A stretch of DNA of 64,000 nt from Locusta migratoria. Taxonomy: Eukaryota > Arthropoda > Insecta > Orthoptera > Acrididae. This document shows, in pieces, positions 10,500-22,890 of the stretch (the stretch's first letter is position 1; every line of letters begins with the position of its first letter). Both the position numbers and the translations under genes were made by a program. The notes beneath the pieces were generated by a model, which was given only the letters and a program-made list of their open reading frames with translations, did no database searches and was not told the origin of the DNA. The stretch spans positions 25,386,078 through 25,450,077 of the forward strand of contig CM048748.1 in NCBI GenBank assembly GCA_026315105.1, given 5' to 3'.

Positions 10500-10642
10500 A
10501 ATTTATGGTTTGCACCTTTCATACTCTCGTCTACGTATAGATTTCCATAGTCATATGGTATAATATTTTGGGATAACTCTTCAAGTCAAGTTAAAGTTTT
10601 CAGAGTTCAAAAGCGTATACTATGTATTATTTGTGGTGTACC
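10500..10642 (+). pseudogene. LINE-C reverse transcriptase fragment, copy 1, first part
   Basis: Frame 10552-10644 reads SYGIIFWDNSSSQVK and QKRILCIICGVP. It aligns with SYSIIFWGNSS in LINE-C copy 2 near 36553. The coding sequence stops abruptly at 10642 and its continuation is found at 12102, so a 1.46-kb segment has been inserted. Confidence 0.65.
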
Positions 10643-12101
10643 TTGAAAAGTGTTAATTAAATAATTGTCTGCTGAAAGCTATACTTCTGCTAGGTGAAAG
10701 TTGCTAATAGATAATAAAAATTGAACTTGAGACCTAAGTGGGAGTTGTTACTAAAACAACTGAAACTTGTTTGTGTCACTCAGGTTGCCAGTCTATAAGT
10801 ACTTTACCTGAATCAAAATTATCTGTGTAAAGAAAATAAAGTTGCTCTGTGCGATATTTAGCCTCACAGTAAAACTCGAGTGACAGTTGAATCAAAGTTG
10901 CTAGGCCTCAAGGTAAGTCATTGTAATGATTAAGTAACAATGGTTTATAAAAGATCTAAAAACTTTGCTGTAATTATACGAGCTCATTTAGTAGTAAAAT
11001 AAACCTGTTTACGCATCTGACTCGTCTTTTTAACAACATTTTTAAACAAATTTCAACGCACCATATAACGTGATTGTTTCATGTGCATATATAGATTGAA
11101 ACTAAATTTTTTGCTCCTCTTTCCACAGCACAACTCTGTCTGATTAAACCCTTGTGTAAGTACACTATGGAAAGCTATCTGGAAAGCAAACCTACTTAAT
11201 AAAAACACTTCTGATTTGTACCTAAGTTCATAAAGAAAATGTCTCCTCACTCTTTGTGATATGATTACCAAACAAATTTACATACTACCGTTGAACCAAA
11301 ATATGTAAATGCTTTGATGACTCCTGAAGTCATTTCCTTGACAATTAACACAAACCTTTGTTATACCACAGTTGCACATCTGCCCTCAAAATCACTGCAA
11401 AAGAATACTAGCTACATGATTCGCTATGTACAATGCGAATCCTCAACTAACTACTGATAATACAATCCATGTTCATACAGATTTAAAAAAAAGGTGAATA
11501 AATTACTGGGGCTGTTTTCTGGGAAAATGATCAAGTCGACAATCTAGGTAAGTTTCAAGTATTTATCTAAATGGAGGTGTCACAAGGCATGAAGTTAAGT
11601 ACAATGAAATTTACAATCCACTCTTCATCATATTACAAAACTGTCCATTAATATGTTGCAATCGAAAATAACATTAAAAAAAATTATAAGAAAGCCAAGC
11701 CGCATTTCCCTTCTCCTTTCAAAATGACAAAATTACCAGAGAACAACATTGTTTCTTTTGGAGCGTTTCGTAGTTCGTTAACAATCTTTTTTTAAATTTA
11801 ATTGTTTGTTGGTCAAATATGGATTATACTGATTGGGTTACAACAGCATGAAATTGTAGTTAGCTTACCTCTAGTCTTCACTCAATCTCCTCCATCATAA
11901 GACTAGCAAAAATTATTTCCACTCCATAATGCTCGTTTAACTACCACGACTGCTTCCTAAAGCCTTTCCTCTGTCCGAAACACTTCAAATCTGCCGCAAC
12001 ACACCACTGCTCAAACGCGAGCCCCTCCGAACCAAATATAGCCCTCGCGGAGCCAGAGATATTGCGTCAGAGATATACAAAACTAAATAGTCACTCTTCA
12101 A
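10643..12101. mobile_element. 1,459-bp insert splitting LINE-C copy 1
   Basis: It starts TTGAAAAGTG and ends CACTCTTCAA, an imperfect 10-bp inverted pair with one mismatch and weaker similarity further in. No target duplication could be recognised, and no transposase or reverse transcriptase frame is inside. It is bounded by the two halves of one LINE-C reading frame. A non-autonomous DNA transposon is the simplest reading; the family is unknown. Confidence 0.4.
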
Positions 12102-12600
12102 CATTCACGGTCATCCTGCAGAAGCCTCTTCAAAGAACTGGGTATATTATCTACTGCATCTCAGTATATTTATTCCTTAATGAAATTTGTCATAAATAAT
12201 ATATCCCTTTTCCCAACAAACAGCTCAGTTCATACCTACAATACTAGGAACGAAAATGATCTACACAAGGACTTAAAAGCACTTACTTTAGTTCAAAAAG
12301 GGGTCCACTACTCAGGAATACATATTTTCAATAATTTACCAACAACCATAAAAAATTTAGCCACAAATAAAGATCAGTTTACGAGGAGCCTAAAAGACTT
12401 TCTAGTGGCCAACTCCTTCTACACCGCTGACGAATTTTTAAATAGAACCAAACGATGCATTTATCTGTATTCACACTATTAGTATTATTACATTATCGGC
12501 TTGTAAAAAATGAATGTACCTGTATTAGTATTATTATATAAACTTGTAAAAAAATAGGACATGTTACACATCTACGAAGATCTCATCTGACCACAACAAA
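12102..12600 (+). pseudogene. LINE-C C-terminal fragment, copy 1, second part
   Basis: Continues the LINE-C frame: SCRSLFKELGILSTASQYIY, then MKFVINN..., NSSVHTYNTRNENDLH, IHIFNNLP and SFYTADEFLN, ending with a stop at 12480-12482. The same NSSVHNYNTRRKNDLH block is found in copy 2 near 36765. The 3' UTR has short ATTATTA-like stretches and ends near 12600 without a clear tail repeat. Confidence 0.75.
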
Positions 12601-13305
12601 CTGTAAATTTTCCCTGTCTCTGGTACTTGACATACCACGAAGATCCTGAAGTCAGCCTTCCCACTTAAAGAACGACTAGCTTCATTTACATGCACGCTTC
12701 AGTGAAGAGAATCGTTCATCGAGAAGAGCCCTGGATAACCGAGTATAAGCCAGCACGTAATTCGTGATGTGGCGAACACAGCGTCAGCGCATTAAAAACC
12801 TTTTGTATCAACGCATGACTACAGTCAGCTCAAGCCTCTCAGTCTTAGCACAGTCTGACATATACAGTCGAGACAATCTCTACTGTGAAAATTGTTACCA
12901 ATTGACAGTTGCAACGACACTAGCGCTTCTAGCGGTGGGCAAGGCGCCGTAGGAGTAATGTTTGTTTATAATTACTTTCCTATGTAATTAACGAAACAGT
13001 TTCTGTAATTTTTTTAATTCAAATCGTTAGTGAAATAACGTGAGACATAAATAACTGTAAAAGAAATGTAAAAACAGCAGAATTTCTCCCTATTCAGTGA
13101 GATAAATCACAGCTTATTCAGGAAGAAATATTTACAAATACGTGCATATTTTGCAGCATACTCCGCTGAAAGTAAACAAAGAGGAAACATTGATTCCTGT
13201 TGAGGTCTTTTCTGATATGACAGACACTTTCCCTAAAGTATAAAAATTCTATATTGAATCTAAGGATTCTAAAAAATTTTCACTACACTCGTCTTTATTA
13301 TTTTG
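12601..13305. other. No recognised feature
   Basis: AT-rich sequence with only short open frames; nothing identified. Confidence 0.5.
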
Positions 13306-13689
13306 TTATAAACACAAGTACTTTTTAGTGTAATCACTATTGCTTATAAAACAACTGACTAAGATTCTTGCCGTTTGTGATTCAAATGTAACAACAACTG
13401 TGGAATTTGTTTCTATTTTGTTGAGAAACGGTTTGTTTTTCCATATTTTATTGTCACGTTTGTGAGTATTTTCCTTCAAGTGCAGTTGCAGGGGCTGATC
13501 TGGTACATTAAATAAAGTAGGTATTGCATTCCATACAAGTTTCTTACGTTCAACACTTACTGATTTGAATGGAATTGTAGTAAAATAAACCTTGACGTTT
13601 CTCAGTGGCAAACAGACGTCTTTCTCCAGGCGGTTGGGTCTTCTACTGTTTATTAGCCATTTTTTGATCTTAATAAAAAATGAAAGTCT
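13306..13689 (-). pseudogene. Possible THAP-domain fragment
   Basis: A 128-codon open stretch on the minus strand without a clear ATG. It contains KKWLINSRRPNRLEKDVC and, after about 30 residues, RKKLVWNAIPTLFNVPDQP. The latter resembles the AVPTIF box that closes the C2CH zinc-binding THAP domain of THAP proteins and P-element transposases, and the preceding W and RPN fit the middle of that domain. The expected CxxHF signature is not intact (VC, then KVYF) and the N-terminal cysteines are missing. The rest is lysine-rich and unremarkable. It may be a decayed P-type transposase or a host gene relic; this is a resemblance call. Confidence 0.4.
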
Positions 13690-13966
13690 TCATTAAAAAG
13701 TCGTAGATTTCAAGAGAACCCTAAACTAAACTATCCTGCAAAGTACTGCTTCATACCTTCTAATGGTTCTTACGAAACCTAATAAAGACAAATATAGAGC
13801 TATTTTCTAGTTGTTACCGATTTTTATGGCACATTATACTTTCCCTCTTGTAAAAAGTTTGTTAAATTAGATTTAAACGGTACTATTCACACTCGTCCGA
13901 CATCGTCATCAGAAATGTGTCTCGCCTGCCGCTTGGAGCGCTGCTGTCGTGGCGTATAACAAGAAT

Positions 13967-14634
13967 GGCAGCTAGCTCTCGACGTAGAAAAATGTAAGGT
14001 GATGCGCATGAGTAGGAAAAACAATCCCATAATGTTCGAATATAGCATTAGTAGTGATCTTCTTTATGCTGTCGCGTCGTTCAAATATCTAGGCGTAACA
14101 TCGCAGAGCGATATGAAACGTAACGAACATGTAAGGACGTTTGTGAGTAAGGCGGACAGCCGGCTTCGTTTTATTGGGAGAATTTTGGGAAGATGTACTT
14201 CACCTGTAAAGGAGACCGCGTATAAAACGCTTGTACGACAACGTCTTGAGTATTTCCCAAGTGTTTGGGACCCGCAGCAGATCAGTTTAAAGGAAGACAT
14301 AGAGACAGTTCAGAGGCGAGCAGCTAGGTTTGTTACTGGTAGGTTCGACCAATGCGCGAGTGTCACGGAAATGCTCCGGCAACTCAATTGAGAATCGCTG
14401 GAGATAAGACGACGTTCTTTTCGTGAATTTCTGTTGAGGAAATTTAGAGGGCCTGAATTTGAAGCTGAGTGTAGTACGATCTTGTTGCCACCTACTTACA
14501 TTTCGCGTAGTGATCACAAAGACAAGATAAGAGAAATAGGAAAGGAAATACCTAGTAGTGGAACCGTATACCCTCCGCCACGCACCTTACGGTGGATTGC
14601 GGAGTATGTATGTAGACGTAGATGTAGATGTAGA
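13967..14634 (+). pseudogene. LINE-D reverse transcriptase C-terminal fragment with TAGATG-type tail
   Basis: 5'-truncated copy beginning EWQLALDVEKCKVMRMSRKN (13967 on), then FKYLGVTSQSD, LRFIGRILGRCTSPVKETAY and RRAARFVTGRFDQCASVTEM. A stop follows at about 14389-14391, but the frame continues with EIRRRSFREFLLRKFRGPEF and ILLPPTYISRSDHKDKIRE. The 3' UTR includes CCGCCACGCACCTTACGGTG and ends in GTAGATG repeats. It is related to but distinct from LINE-B. Jockey/CR1-L2 group by resemblance. Confidence 0.8.
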
Positions 14635-14639
14635 TATGT

Positions 14640-15415
14640 GTTACACTGTGGTCTTAGTGTACCTGTCTAGAGTTACACAGCCTGCAGTAGCAATTGTAGT
14701 AAGGCATAATACTGTAACTAATATGTAACATACAGAATGAAGAAACATAAGGGAATAAAAATCGTCGTATGGTGTGAATTTATTACTTTGAATGGAAACC
14801 TCAGCTGTCATGGATACTTAAACTGCTCTAAATTACTGTATGTCCCGTTGGCAAGACCCATAAAAAATAATAAAAAATAAAACATATATGCAGAAATATC
14901 ACATAGACAACTAGATCAGGTATACCAGCAGTAATAAAAATATTATGGCAGTATTTTCTACATATGCAAATAACTTGCGTGATTAATGTATTCGAACAGT
15001 TGCGTATTTTTACAGAAATAAGATATTCTAGTGCGCGATAACATATAAGTACTTCCAAATAAAAGATTGCAGTGGTCCTCGTGAGGTCATTACATTAAAT
15101 CAATAGGATGCACATAGATGAAAAACTAAATTCTTAGCAAATTATACATGTACAATGTATGGGCAATAATTTAGGTATTTTTGTACTGTGAGTGCACTGT
15201 GTCTTACCGTGAAACAGAAGTGTTATAATTCACACAACATTTAAGGAACGTACAGTACTTTTTCCACGTGATATTTCAGGATATTTTCATCAGTAATATA
15301 TTTCACATCTCTCTTTTTTTCATTCTCAATTGTTCATTATCATAGAGTTAACAAATACGATCTCATTAAACACTATTACACCCCCCCTCTCCATCCACGT
15401 CGCTCTCACCTCTCA
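14640..15415. other. No recognised feature
   Basis: AT-rich, no coding frame of interest and no terminal structure found. Confidence 0.5.
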
Positions 15416-15418
15416 CGG

Positions 15419-15551
<133 letters not shown>

Positions 15552-16402
15552 TGCTGAATCTGTACATTGAGCAGGCAGTGAAGAAATGGAAGGAGAAATT
15601 TGTAGAGGGCATTAGGCATTAAAGTGCAGGGAGAAGAAATAAAAACATTACGGATTGCCGATGACATAGTAATTCTGTCACAGACCGCAAAAGATCTGGT
15701 GAACATTAACAAGAGTAAAACGAAGGTAATGGAATGCAATGCCAGAAAATCAGGTGATGCTGAAGGAATTAGATTAGGTAATGAGACAATAAAAGTAGTA
15801 GATGAATTTTGTTATTCGGGTAGCAAGATAACTTCTGATGGCCAAGTGAAGAAGGTATAAAATTTTGAATGGCTTTCGGAAGAAAAGGGTTTCTAAAGAA
15901 TCGAAACTTGTTAACATACAATAATAATTTAAATGTTAGGAAGTCCTTTCTGAAAGGATTGTAGCATTGTATGGAAGTGAAAGGAATGTAGCATTGGGGT
16001 GAAACGTGGACGATAAGGAGTTCAGATATAAATATGACAGAAGCTTTTGAAATGTGGTGGTACAGACGAATGATGAAAATTGGATGGGTAGATCACGTAA
16101 CTAATGAGGAGGTGCTTAATCGAATTGGGGAGAAAAGGAGTTTCTGGCATATCCTGACTAAGAGAAGGTATAGATTGGTTGGACACGTTCTGAGACATGA
16201 AGGAATTGTCAACTTAGCATTAGAAGGAAGCTTTGGGGTAAAAATCGTAGAGGGAGACCGAGGGACGAATACAGTAAGCAGATTCAAAAGGATGTAGGTT
16301 GCCGAACGTATTCTCAGATGAAGAGACTTGCACATGTCAGGGCAGCATGGAGAGTTGCATCACACCAGTCTTCGGACTGAAAACCTCAACAACAACAACA
16401 AC
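15552..16402 (+). pseudogene. RTE-like LINE, 5'-truncated copy 3
   Basis: Plus-strand 3' part of the same family as 5198-8656. It starts inside the RT at LNLYIEQAVK and carries a catalytic-box relic (IADDIVILS, 15653-15679), EFCYSGSKITSDG, FEMWWYRRMMKIGW and LTKRRYRLVGHVLRHEG. A deletion removes the segment between the catalytic box and NINKSKTK. There are several frameshifts between 15850 and 16030. It ends in a CAACAACAAC tail. An 11-bp duplication ATATATATCAC (15541-15551, 16403-16413) brackets it, with one side inside the TA microsatellite. Confidence 0.85.
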
Positions 16403-16886
16403 ATATATATCACACATCCGTTCACATCAAACCCAAACAACAGTACCTCCATTATGACAGCTGTCATCCGTTCCATATGAAATCTGTCCCTTCTCCACAG
16501 CTTAGATCTTCGTGGCAACCTGCTCCAGTCCTGGATCCCTGAACCAGTACATAAATAACCTTATAACAGATTTCACATCCCGTAGCTACCCTCCTGATCT
16601 GGTACAGACTTAAATTGCTATGGCCACTTCCTCATCCCCCTAAACCCAGAACCTTCCACAGAAGAACCCCAAAAGTGCCCCACTTGTCACCAGATACTTT
16701 CTGGGACTGGACCAGATTCTGAATGTGGCTCTCCAGCAGGGATACGATTTCCCTCTCCACCAAGAGTGTCTTTAGCCTTCGTAACCTCCTAGTTCATCCC
16801 CATGAAATCCCCAGACCTCCGGCCCTACCGCCCCGGTGTAAAACCTGTCCTATGCATCCACCCACCACCACTTACTCCAGTACTGT
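16403..16886 (+). pseudogene. Penelope-like element, RT thumb to GIY-YIG linker, first half
   Basis: Near 16430-16490 one frame reads IKPKQQYLHYDSCHPFHMK, matching the Penelope-like RT thumb block (YLHxxSCHPxH). The following sequence keeps the spacing of the linker (proline-rich reading with RPPALPPRCKTCPMHPPTTT) in shifted frames. The element is cut at 16886 by a 982-bp insert and resumes at 17869. The (TA)nCACAC end to its left is the LINE target site. Confidence 0.65.
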
Positions 16887-17713
16887 TGTAGTGGGACGAA
16901 ATATTATTCCCTGCTACTACCTTTACGTTATCTCAGTTTCTCATGTAACAGAACTTGTTTCTATATGTTGTTGTTAATAATGTTGAGTCTTAATAAGTTT
17001 ATTTCATTCTTAAAGGAAATGTGGTGCTGTTTTTTAATTTTCATGTGCGGTGACAACGGAGCAAGCTACGAAAATAGCATCTTCTCTGCTGGAGCCAAAG
17101 ATGAGGTACCTGGCCACCAAACGTCGCGGGTCGACAGCCACATGCTCAGAGAAGATCCTGTTTGAAGACCTCCACTGCCAATCGTCACAATGAAATAAAT
17201 AGAAATAAAAGAAAAAATGTATTGTTATGAGTTGTTCAGTATTGTTTGTTCAGAAAAGAAAGTGAGTCTTTTTGTTGAACTCCTACTAGAACGATCTGAT
17301 TATATGTGTTGTATTACATGGACTTATAACTTTCGTAATAAAACGTAAACTTTTACTTCAAGTACCAGTGTGTGAAGAGTAATTATTACATCCAATAAGG
17401 AAAGAAGATATCTATTTATTGAAATGAATTTATAATTTTTGAAAAAATTCTCCGATTCATACCAGTGGAGGGACTGAGAAACAATTTATTTAACTGAAAG
17501 ACAGTGAAATATCTTCCATTAATCGTTATATTTCACGTCGGATTCAGTGAGCAATATCGGTGATGAAAAACGATTATCTTAGGAATTTTCAACAAGACAT
17601 TTTTTTAGAATATTTAACGGAAGTGCTTATTAGACTTTGAACTTTTCCAGTATTTCTTTTGAACAGTTTTATTCTTCTTATATGTAGCACAAGAATCTTG
17701 CAGTGAACATTTA

Positions 17714-17779
<66 letters not shown>

Positions 17780-17868
17780 TAATGGTCAGTGTCGAAGTTC
17801 GATTAAATCAAACTGTAACAATTTACTCTTGAAGTATAATATAAAGAAGAATCGACTGTTCCACCGCA
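16887..17868. mobile_element. 982-bp TG...CA insert with CTGT duplication (solo LTR or TIR element)
   Basis: Begins TGTAGTGGGAC and ends CACCGCA, with CTGT immediately outside both ends (16883-16886 and 17869-17872). The termini are also weakly inverted (TGTAGTGGGAC versus TGCGGTGGAAC). It has AATAAA-like motifs and a 60-T run but no protein remnant. The 4-bp duplication and TG...CA ends fit a solo LTR of a Gypsy-type element. A Ginger-like DNA transposon is an alternative. Confidence 0.5.
17719..17778. repeat. 60-base T homopolymer
   Basis: Uninterrupted T run inside the 982-bp insert. Confidence 0.95.
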
Positions 17869-18520
17869 CTGTAACCTGGAATTTGTACACGATTAAGGGC
17901 AGAGTCACTTGCAATAGCACCCACGTGATTTACCAACTGACATGCCCGCTCTGAGAAGCGTTCTGTGTGGGAATGACCAGCAACAAATTGTCCATTCGCA
18001 TGAACGGGCACAGACAGACAGTGTTTGTTAGTAATGAGAACCACTCTGTGCTTAAGCAGGCCTTCGTGCACGGCCAGCACATCTTGGAACAATGTTACAC
18101 CGTCCGGGTTATCTGGATACTTCCCACCGACACCAATCTTTCAGAACTCTGGAGATGGGAACTTGCTCTTCAGCATATTCTTTCTTCCCGTTGCCCACCT
18201 AGTCTCAACGTACATAAATTTCAAATTCCCGACCACCATTCAATAACATCTTTGTCTCTGATTTCTGGACAGAGCCTCTGCCTCGACTGGCATCTCTGCC
18301 CAACTTCTTTGCTTCTTGCATACGTCTGCCTCCGGTGTGTGCGTGCGTGTATATGTGTGTGTTTGTTTACCTGTTTTTTTTTTTTTTTTTTTTTTTTTTT
18401 TTCCCAGCGTCTTTCGTCTCCTGGGATTGGAATGACTCCTCACCCACTTCCTTAAAACCCGCGTTCTTTCCTTTTCCCTCTTCTTCCCTGCTCTTTTCCT
18501 GAAGAAGCAACCTAGGGTTG
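17869..18520 (+). pseudogene. Penelope-like element, GIY-YIG endonuclease half
   Basis: A region in front of 17967 reads STHVIYQLTCPL-like sequence, then FCVGMTSNKLSIRMNGHRQT (GIY-YIG core, with YVG changed to CVG). Downstream are FVHGQHILEQCYTVRVIWIL and LSELWRWELALQHILSSRCP. GIY-YIG endonucleases nick target DNA in canonical Penelope-like elements. At least one frame break lies between the two motif halves near 17950. The C-terminal end and a low-complexity 3' UTR with a 29-T run (18374-18402) follow; similarity that I recognise ends near 18520. Confidence 0.7.
18374..18402. repeat. 29-base T homopolymer
   Basis: T run in the 3' UTR of the Penelope-like element. Confidence 0.95.
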
Positions 18521-18626
18521 CCAGTGGCGGCGACGTCGGCCGCGCAAAACATTGTTAAAATTGTAGTTTTTTCTTCTTTTTTCATATTTGATATTTAACG
18601 GCGCTTTCCAACTGCCAGGTTATGTA

Positions 18627-18775
18627 GCGACGATCTACATCTAATTTACACTAGCTTAACCAATGGACGAACACAAAATTTCTACCCAAGTGTGGGATTC
18701 GACCTACGGCGAGGGCGATCTCGCTCACCGTGGTATGACGCTTTAGTGCGCTCGGCCATTCCCGACCGGCAGCTA
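18627..18775 (-). mobile_element. tRNA-like SINE or tRNA pseudogene, second type
   Basis: In reverse complement the head reads TGGCCGAGCGCACTAAAGCG (A-box-like), then GGTCGAATCCC (B-box-like), followed by a tail. It differs from the main SINE in its core: no GGTCATCAGTCCC block is found. Boundaries are approximate and no target duplication was established. Confidence 0.5.
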
Positions 18776-18789
18776 TTTAGTTGTCCGTA

Positions 18790-21445
18790 TTTATTTCCGT
18801 ATGAGTGCAGCAGTGATACAATTTTTAGATAAATACTTGTAAAACCATTTTTTCGGTTAATTTTAGAAAACTATTTGGAAGAAGTATATGCAAATGTTTA
18901 TATAACAATCAGAATCATGCTCAGTTCCAGTCAGTACAGTTTCGGGCGAGAGAAGCTTCACAAAGTTAAAATTGATTAAGTTGAAAAGCACAATGATCTG
19001 GGTTGTCAGTACTATCATATAAAGCCGAAATAGCGGCTAGTATTAAGATGTGATCTTAAAAAATTCAGTGAGACGAATAGATGAAAAGTTTCTCTAATAA
19101 GTGTTTGTTTATTGTAAATTTTGTCATTGCAATAATACCTGTATATTATACAAATAGAATTTCAGTATAATGATTACTGATGTATATTTCAGCTCATTTA
19201 ACATTTTCTTCATTAATGAAAAAATGAAAGGGGCCTCGCAAAGACGAGTTCGCCGACGCCCAGGTTTCGTCTAGCGCCGCCACTGAGGGTTGCGAAAGCT
19301 CATCATTTGTGTGCGTGTGTGACTTTATTTTTATTTGTGTGTTTTTTAATGTACCTGTGCTTTTTCGCCTGGTAAGTATGAAAAAGGGTAGCGCAAACTT
19401 ACACAGTTGAAAGTACACGATAATAGAAGCAAAAGTCCCAGTAAACGTGGGTCCTCAAACGAGCCTTTTGCGAAGTAATTACGAATGTATTGGTGGTTCC
19501 ATGTCGCCACTGATGTCATTGTCAACATCGTCCTAGTTACTACACATTAATTTGAAATTTAGACTTGGTTTTACATCGCATTTAGTTCACATTTCACGTA
19601 TGGGTTAAATGTTAAAGGAGGTGTTCGAAGTGTCTTCCTTGCAGTAGGGTGCAATATTGTCCTCGTCTCTACAATGAATTTCGAATTCTTTCGAAAACTC
19701 CTGGATCATTTCGGAACTCTTGACAAGCGTGTACAACTCTCCGCTCCAGTTCTTCAAACGTGTTAACGGGTGTGTAACTGCTGAAGTTTTCCTAACAAAG
19801 ATGAAGCAAGAATGGTTGCTGCCTATCACCTTTCCTCTCAGACAGGAAGTTACACTTACCGGCTGATTTGCTGCCCTGTTGCATGTTTAATATTATTTCA
19901 AAATAAGACTATTTTGCCACGAAACCGCCTTGCTGTAGGTCAAGGAATTACTAACAATAGTCAATAAATAAGCACGTTTTATACAGATACATTTACAGTC
20001 CCTAGAGAGAGCGGAGAGTGGTTGCATCACAGAGAATGTTGCTAGTCATGAAGTCGTAATATTAATATCAGAGCAGGGGCCAAATGGCCAAGCGTACCTC
20101 ACTATAAAAATGGTAAATGTATCGGATGCTTCCACTCGCTCATCATTGTAACAGACGCGGACGGTCCTCAAAGTCACACTTCCGCCTTGGAATGTCCGCG
20201 AGGTGGATACTTGGAAGCTCTGCAACCGAATGGCGATGCGTGGCTGCTCGCCTGGCACGGCACATCAGTGTGTGCTTCGCTGTTCAAAAGTAGTCCCTGT
20301 AGCCAACCTTACAGGTAGGGGAGAGGAACCGTTGGGGAAGCTTAGCCCTTGCGGGTGGCATGTGTCTCAGACACTCAACTTCTGTTTGCTACTACTCGCT
20401 AACACCCTCCCCACCCTCCTTTTTATCCACCTATTCATCCTGAGTTATTACTTACCAATGTACCCTTTCTGTACGCTTTCTCTGTTTGTATACTCCTTCC
20501 ATTATACATGAACAATTACATTATATTTGCCAAATGCCATGAAGAACTTCAAACGGTGTCAAAATTCCTGAACTGTACCTGTTATCTGGATGTTAACCCC
20601 CCTCCTCCCCCCAGCGACTGTTCTCTGACCTGTTCAATGTTCGAATGAAATCCGTCCAATATTTTACGAAGAGATGTGAAACACACATGCATGCATACAT
20701 ACAAACACACACACATTTTTACAATTTGTACACATAAAAAGTCCGTAATCGAAGTTTAGCACTTTCATTTCCATCCAGCACTCTTGATTACTACTGAACT
20801 CTCAGTAGGCAGATAAATTGAATTGGAGTACTTTTTCATTTTATTCTTGCAGGTAAATCGCCTGGTTCAGTCAGTACAAACACACACTCGGGCAATTAGG
20901 GCCGCGTGTTGTGGTAGGACTGAGTGCGCCCGGCCCGATTTCCATTAATCCCACCGATCACAAGAGCTGGGGCCTGCGGCCTCTCCGCGTTAATTTGCAC
21001 AACGCTCCGGCCGGCTCCGCTGCCACGCACATCGTGATCAGCTGACTGCAGCGCGAAATAATGAAAGTACGAGGGGCGGATTTTTTAAACTTTTGTTATA
21101 CATCGCTAAACCTCTCTAGTGTTGCCACTAAACCACTTCAACATGTTAACAGTTGTAACGAGTTGACTGAACAAGTGAGGCGACCTAGGTGTTTTCGATG
21201 CATCCGAGTGACAAATAAGAAGTCGTGGAAAAAGTTCTTACACCAACATGAAATCAACAAATGTTGTGCATGGAAGGCAGTGCACAGGTCGTAAAGTCTT
21301 GGCGTAGTGACGCCGTAAGCATAGTTCAGTATGAATCCGACACAAACATTAACATACAACTTATTCATAAGCGGCTTAAGTGTGTGTTTGTCGCCAATAG
21401 AACTGCGCATGAGCAGAGCAGCTGTCCAGGAGAAAGGGGGGGGGG
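18790..21445. other. No gene recognised; GC-rich patch at 20885-21055
   Basis: Only short frames. The patch at 20885-21055 stands out by GC content and contains ATTAATCCCACC, GTTAATTTGC and GGCCGG blocks; I could not assign it. Confidence 0.5.
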
Positions 21446-22248
21446 TCTATATAAAGAAGAGTGTCCGTATGTTTGTTTGTACGTGATGCATACAAATCTA
21501 CAGTTTTGATCCAATATTTTTCAAGTATTGTACAAGTAAGATTCAATCTATGATGAGGGTTGCCGTAAGTTTAGGAATCACACACGATAAATAGTTCACG
21601 AGGTACGACGTCAGACGACAATGCTGCTCCTTTTCTCCTAAACCACTGGACCGATTTCAACCAAATTTGGTATACTCATTCCTTACCGTGGGGTAACAAT
21701 TTCTGCAGGGTTAAGGAACACATACGGCACATGGTTCAGCAGATATGACGTCATAAACAATAGGAATCGCAAAAAACTGTCACATAATGCGGCGAGACTT
21801 TATAAATACGATATATTAGAATGAGAGTACTTAGCGACTAGCAAGATACTTTAAACATAATTCCAAACCGTTATTAAACTTTTTATCGCTGACAACCATA
21901 TCAAAATGATAAAAGAAATAAAATTTCTCAGTTACTACTTTTCCGCTGTTTATGAAGTAAAACTATGACATTCGGTATGAGGGTTACAATTTTTAATATT
22001 TACACTACATATTTTAGATGCATTACATTTTACTGACGCTATACAGACACATATAGTTGAACGTATCTTCTAAATTGCATCACAGGACGACACGTAGTTC
22101 ATAAAATATGAGGACATAAACAGTAATGTTCCGCTATTTATGAACTAAAACTGCGGCATTCAGTATGACGTTACAATTTCTACTTTATACTCTACAAAAT
22201 GCAGCCGCAGGAAATTTTACAGACTACAGACAGTTGTTGTTATGGTCT

Positions 22249-22890
22249 TCAGTCCGGAGACTGGTTTGATGCAGCTCTCCACCCTACTCTATCCTGAGCA
22301 AGCCTTTTCATCTCCTCATAAGAACGGTAACCCACATCCACTTGAATCTGCTTACTATACGCGTCTCTTGGTCTCCCTCTGCGATTTTTACCCCACACAC
22401 TTCCCTCCAATGATAAATTTACGATTCCTCGATGTCTAAGAATGTGTCCTACCAAGCGATCCCTTCTTTTAGTCAGGGTGTGCCAAAAATTCCTGTTCTT
22501 GCCAATTATGTTAAGTACCTCTTCATTAGTTATGCGATCTACCCACCTAATCTTCAGCATTCTTCTGTAGCACCACATTTCAAAAGCCTCTATTCTCTTC
22601 CTGTCCGCACTGCTTATCGTCCATGTTTCACTCCCGTACAAGGCAACACTCCACACAAATGCCTTCAGAAAAGACTTCTTTACCCTTAAATTAATATTCG
22701 ATGTTAGCAAATTTCTCTTTTTCAAAAATGCTTTTCTTCCCATTGCCATACTGCATTTTATATCCATTGTACTGCGACCATCGCATGTCATTTTACTACC
22801 CAAGTAACAAAACTCATCTACCACCTTCATTGTTTCGTTACCTAATCTAATTCCTTCAGCATCGCCTGATTTTCTAAGACCGCATTCCAT
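22249..22890 (-). pseudogene. C-terminal region of RTE-like LINE copy 2
   Basis: 213 codons, offset from the RT frame by the homopolymer: MKVVDEFCYLGSKMTCDG, KSFLKAFVWSVALYGSETWT, FEMWCYRRMLKIRWVDRITN, HTLTKRRDRLVGHILRH, NRRGRPRDAYSKQIQVDVGY and the end ASNQSPD. It is intact compared with copy 1, which has a deletion here. Confidence 0.9.
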
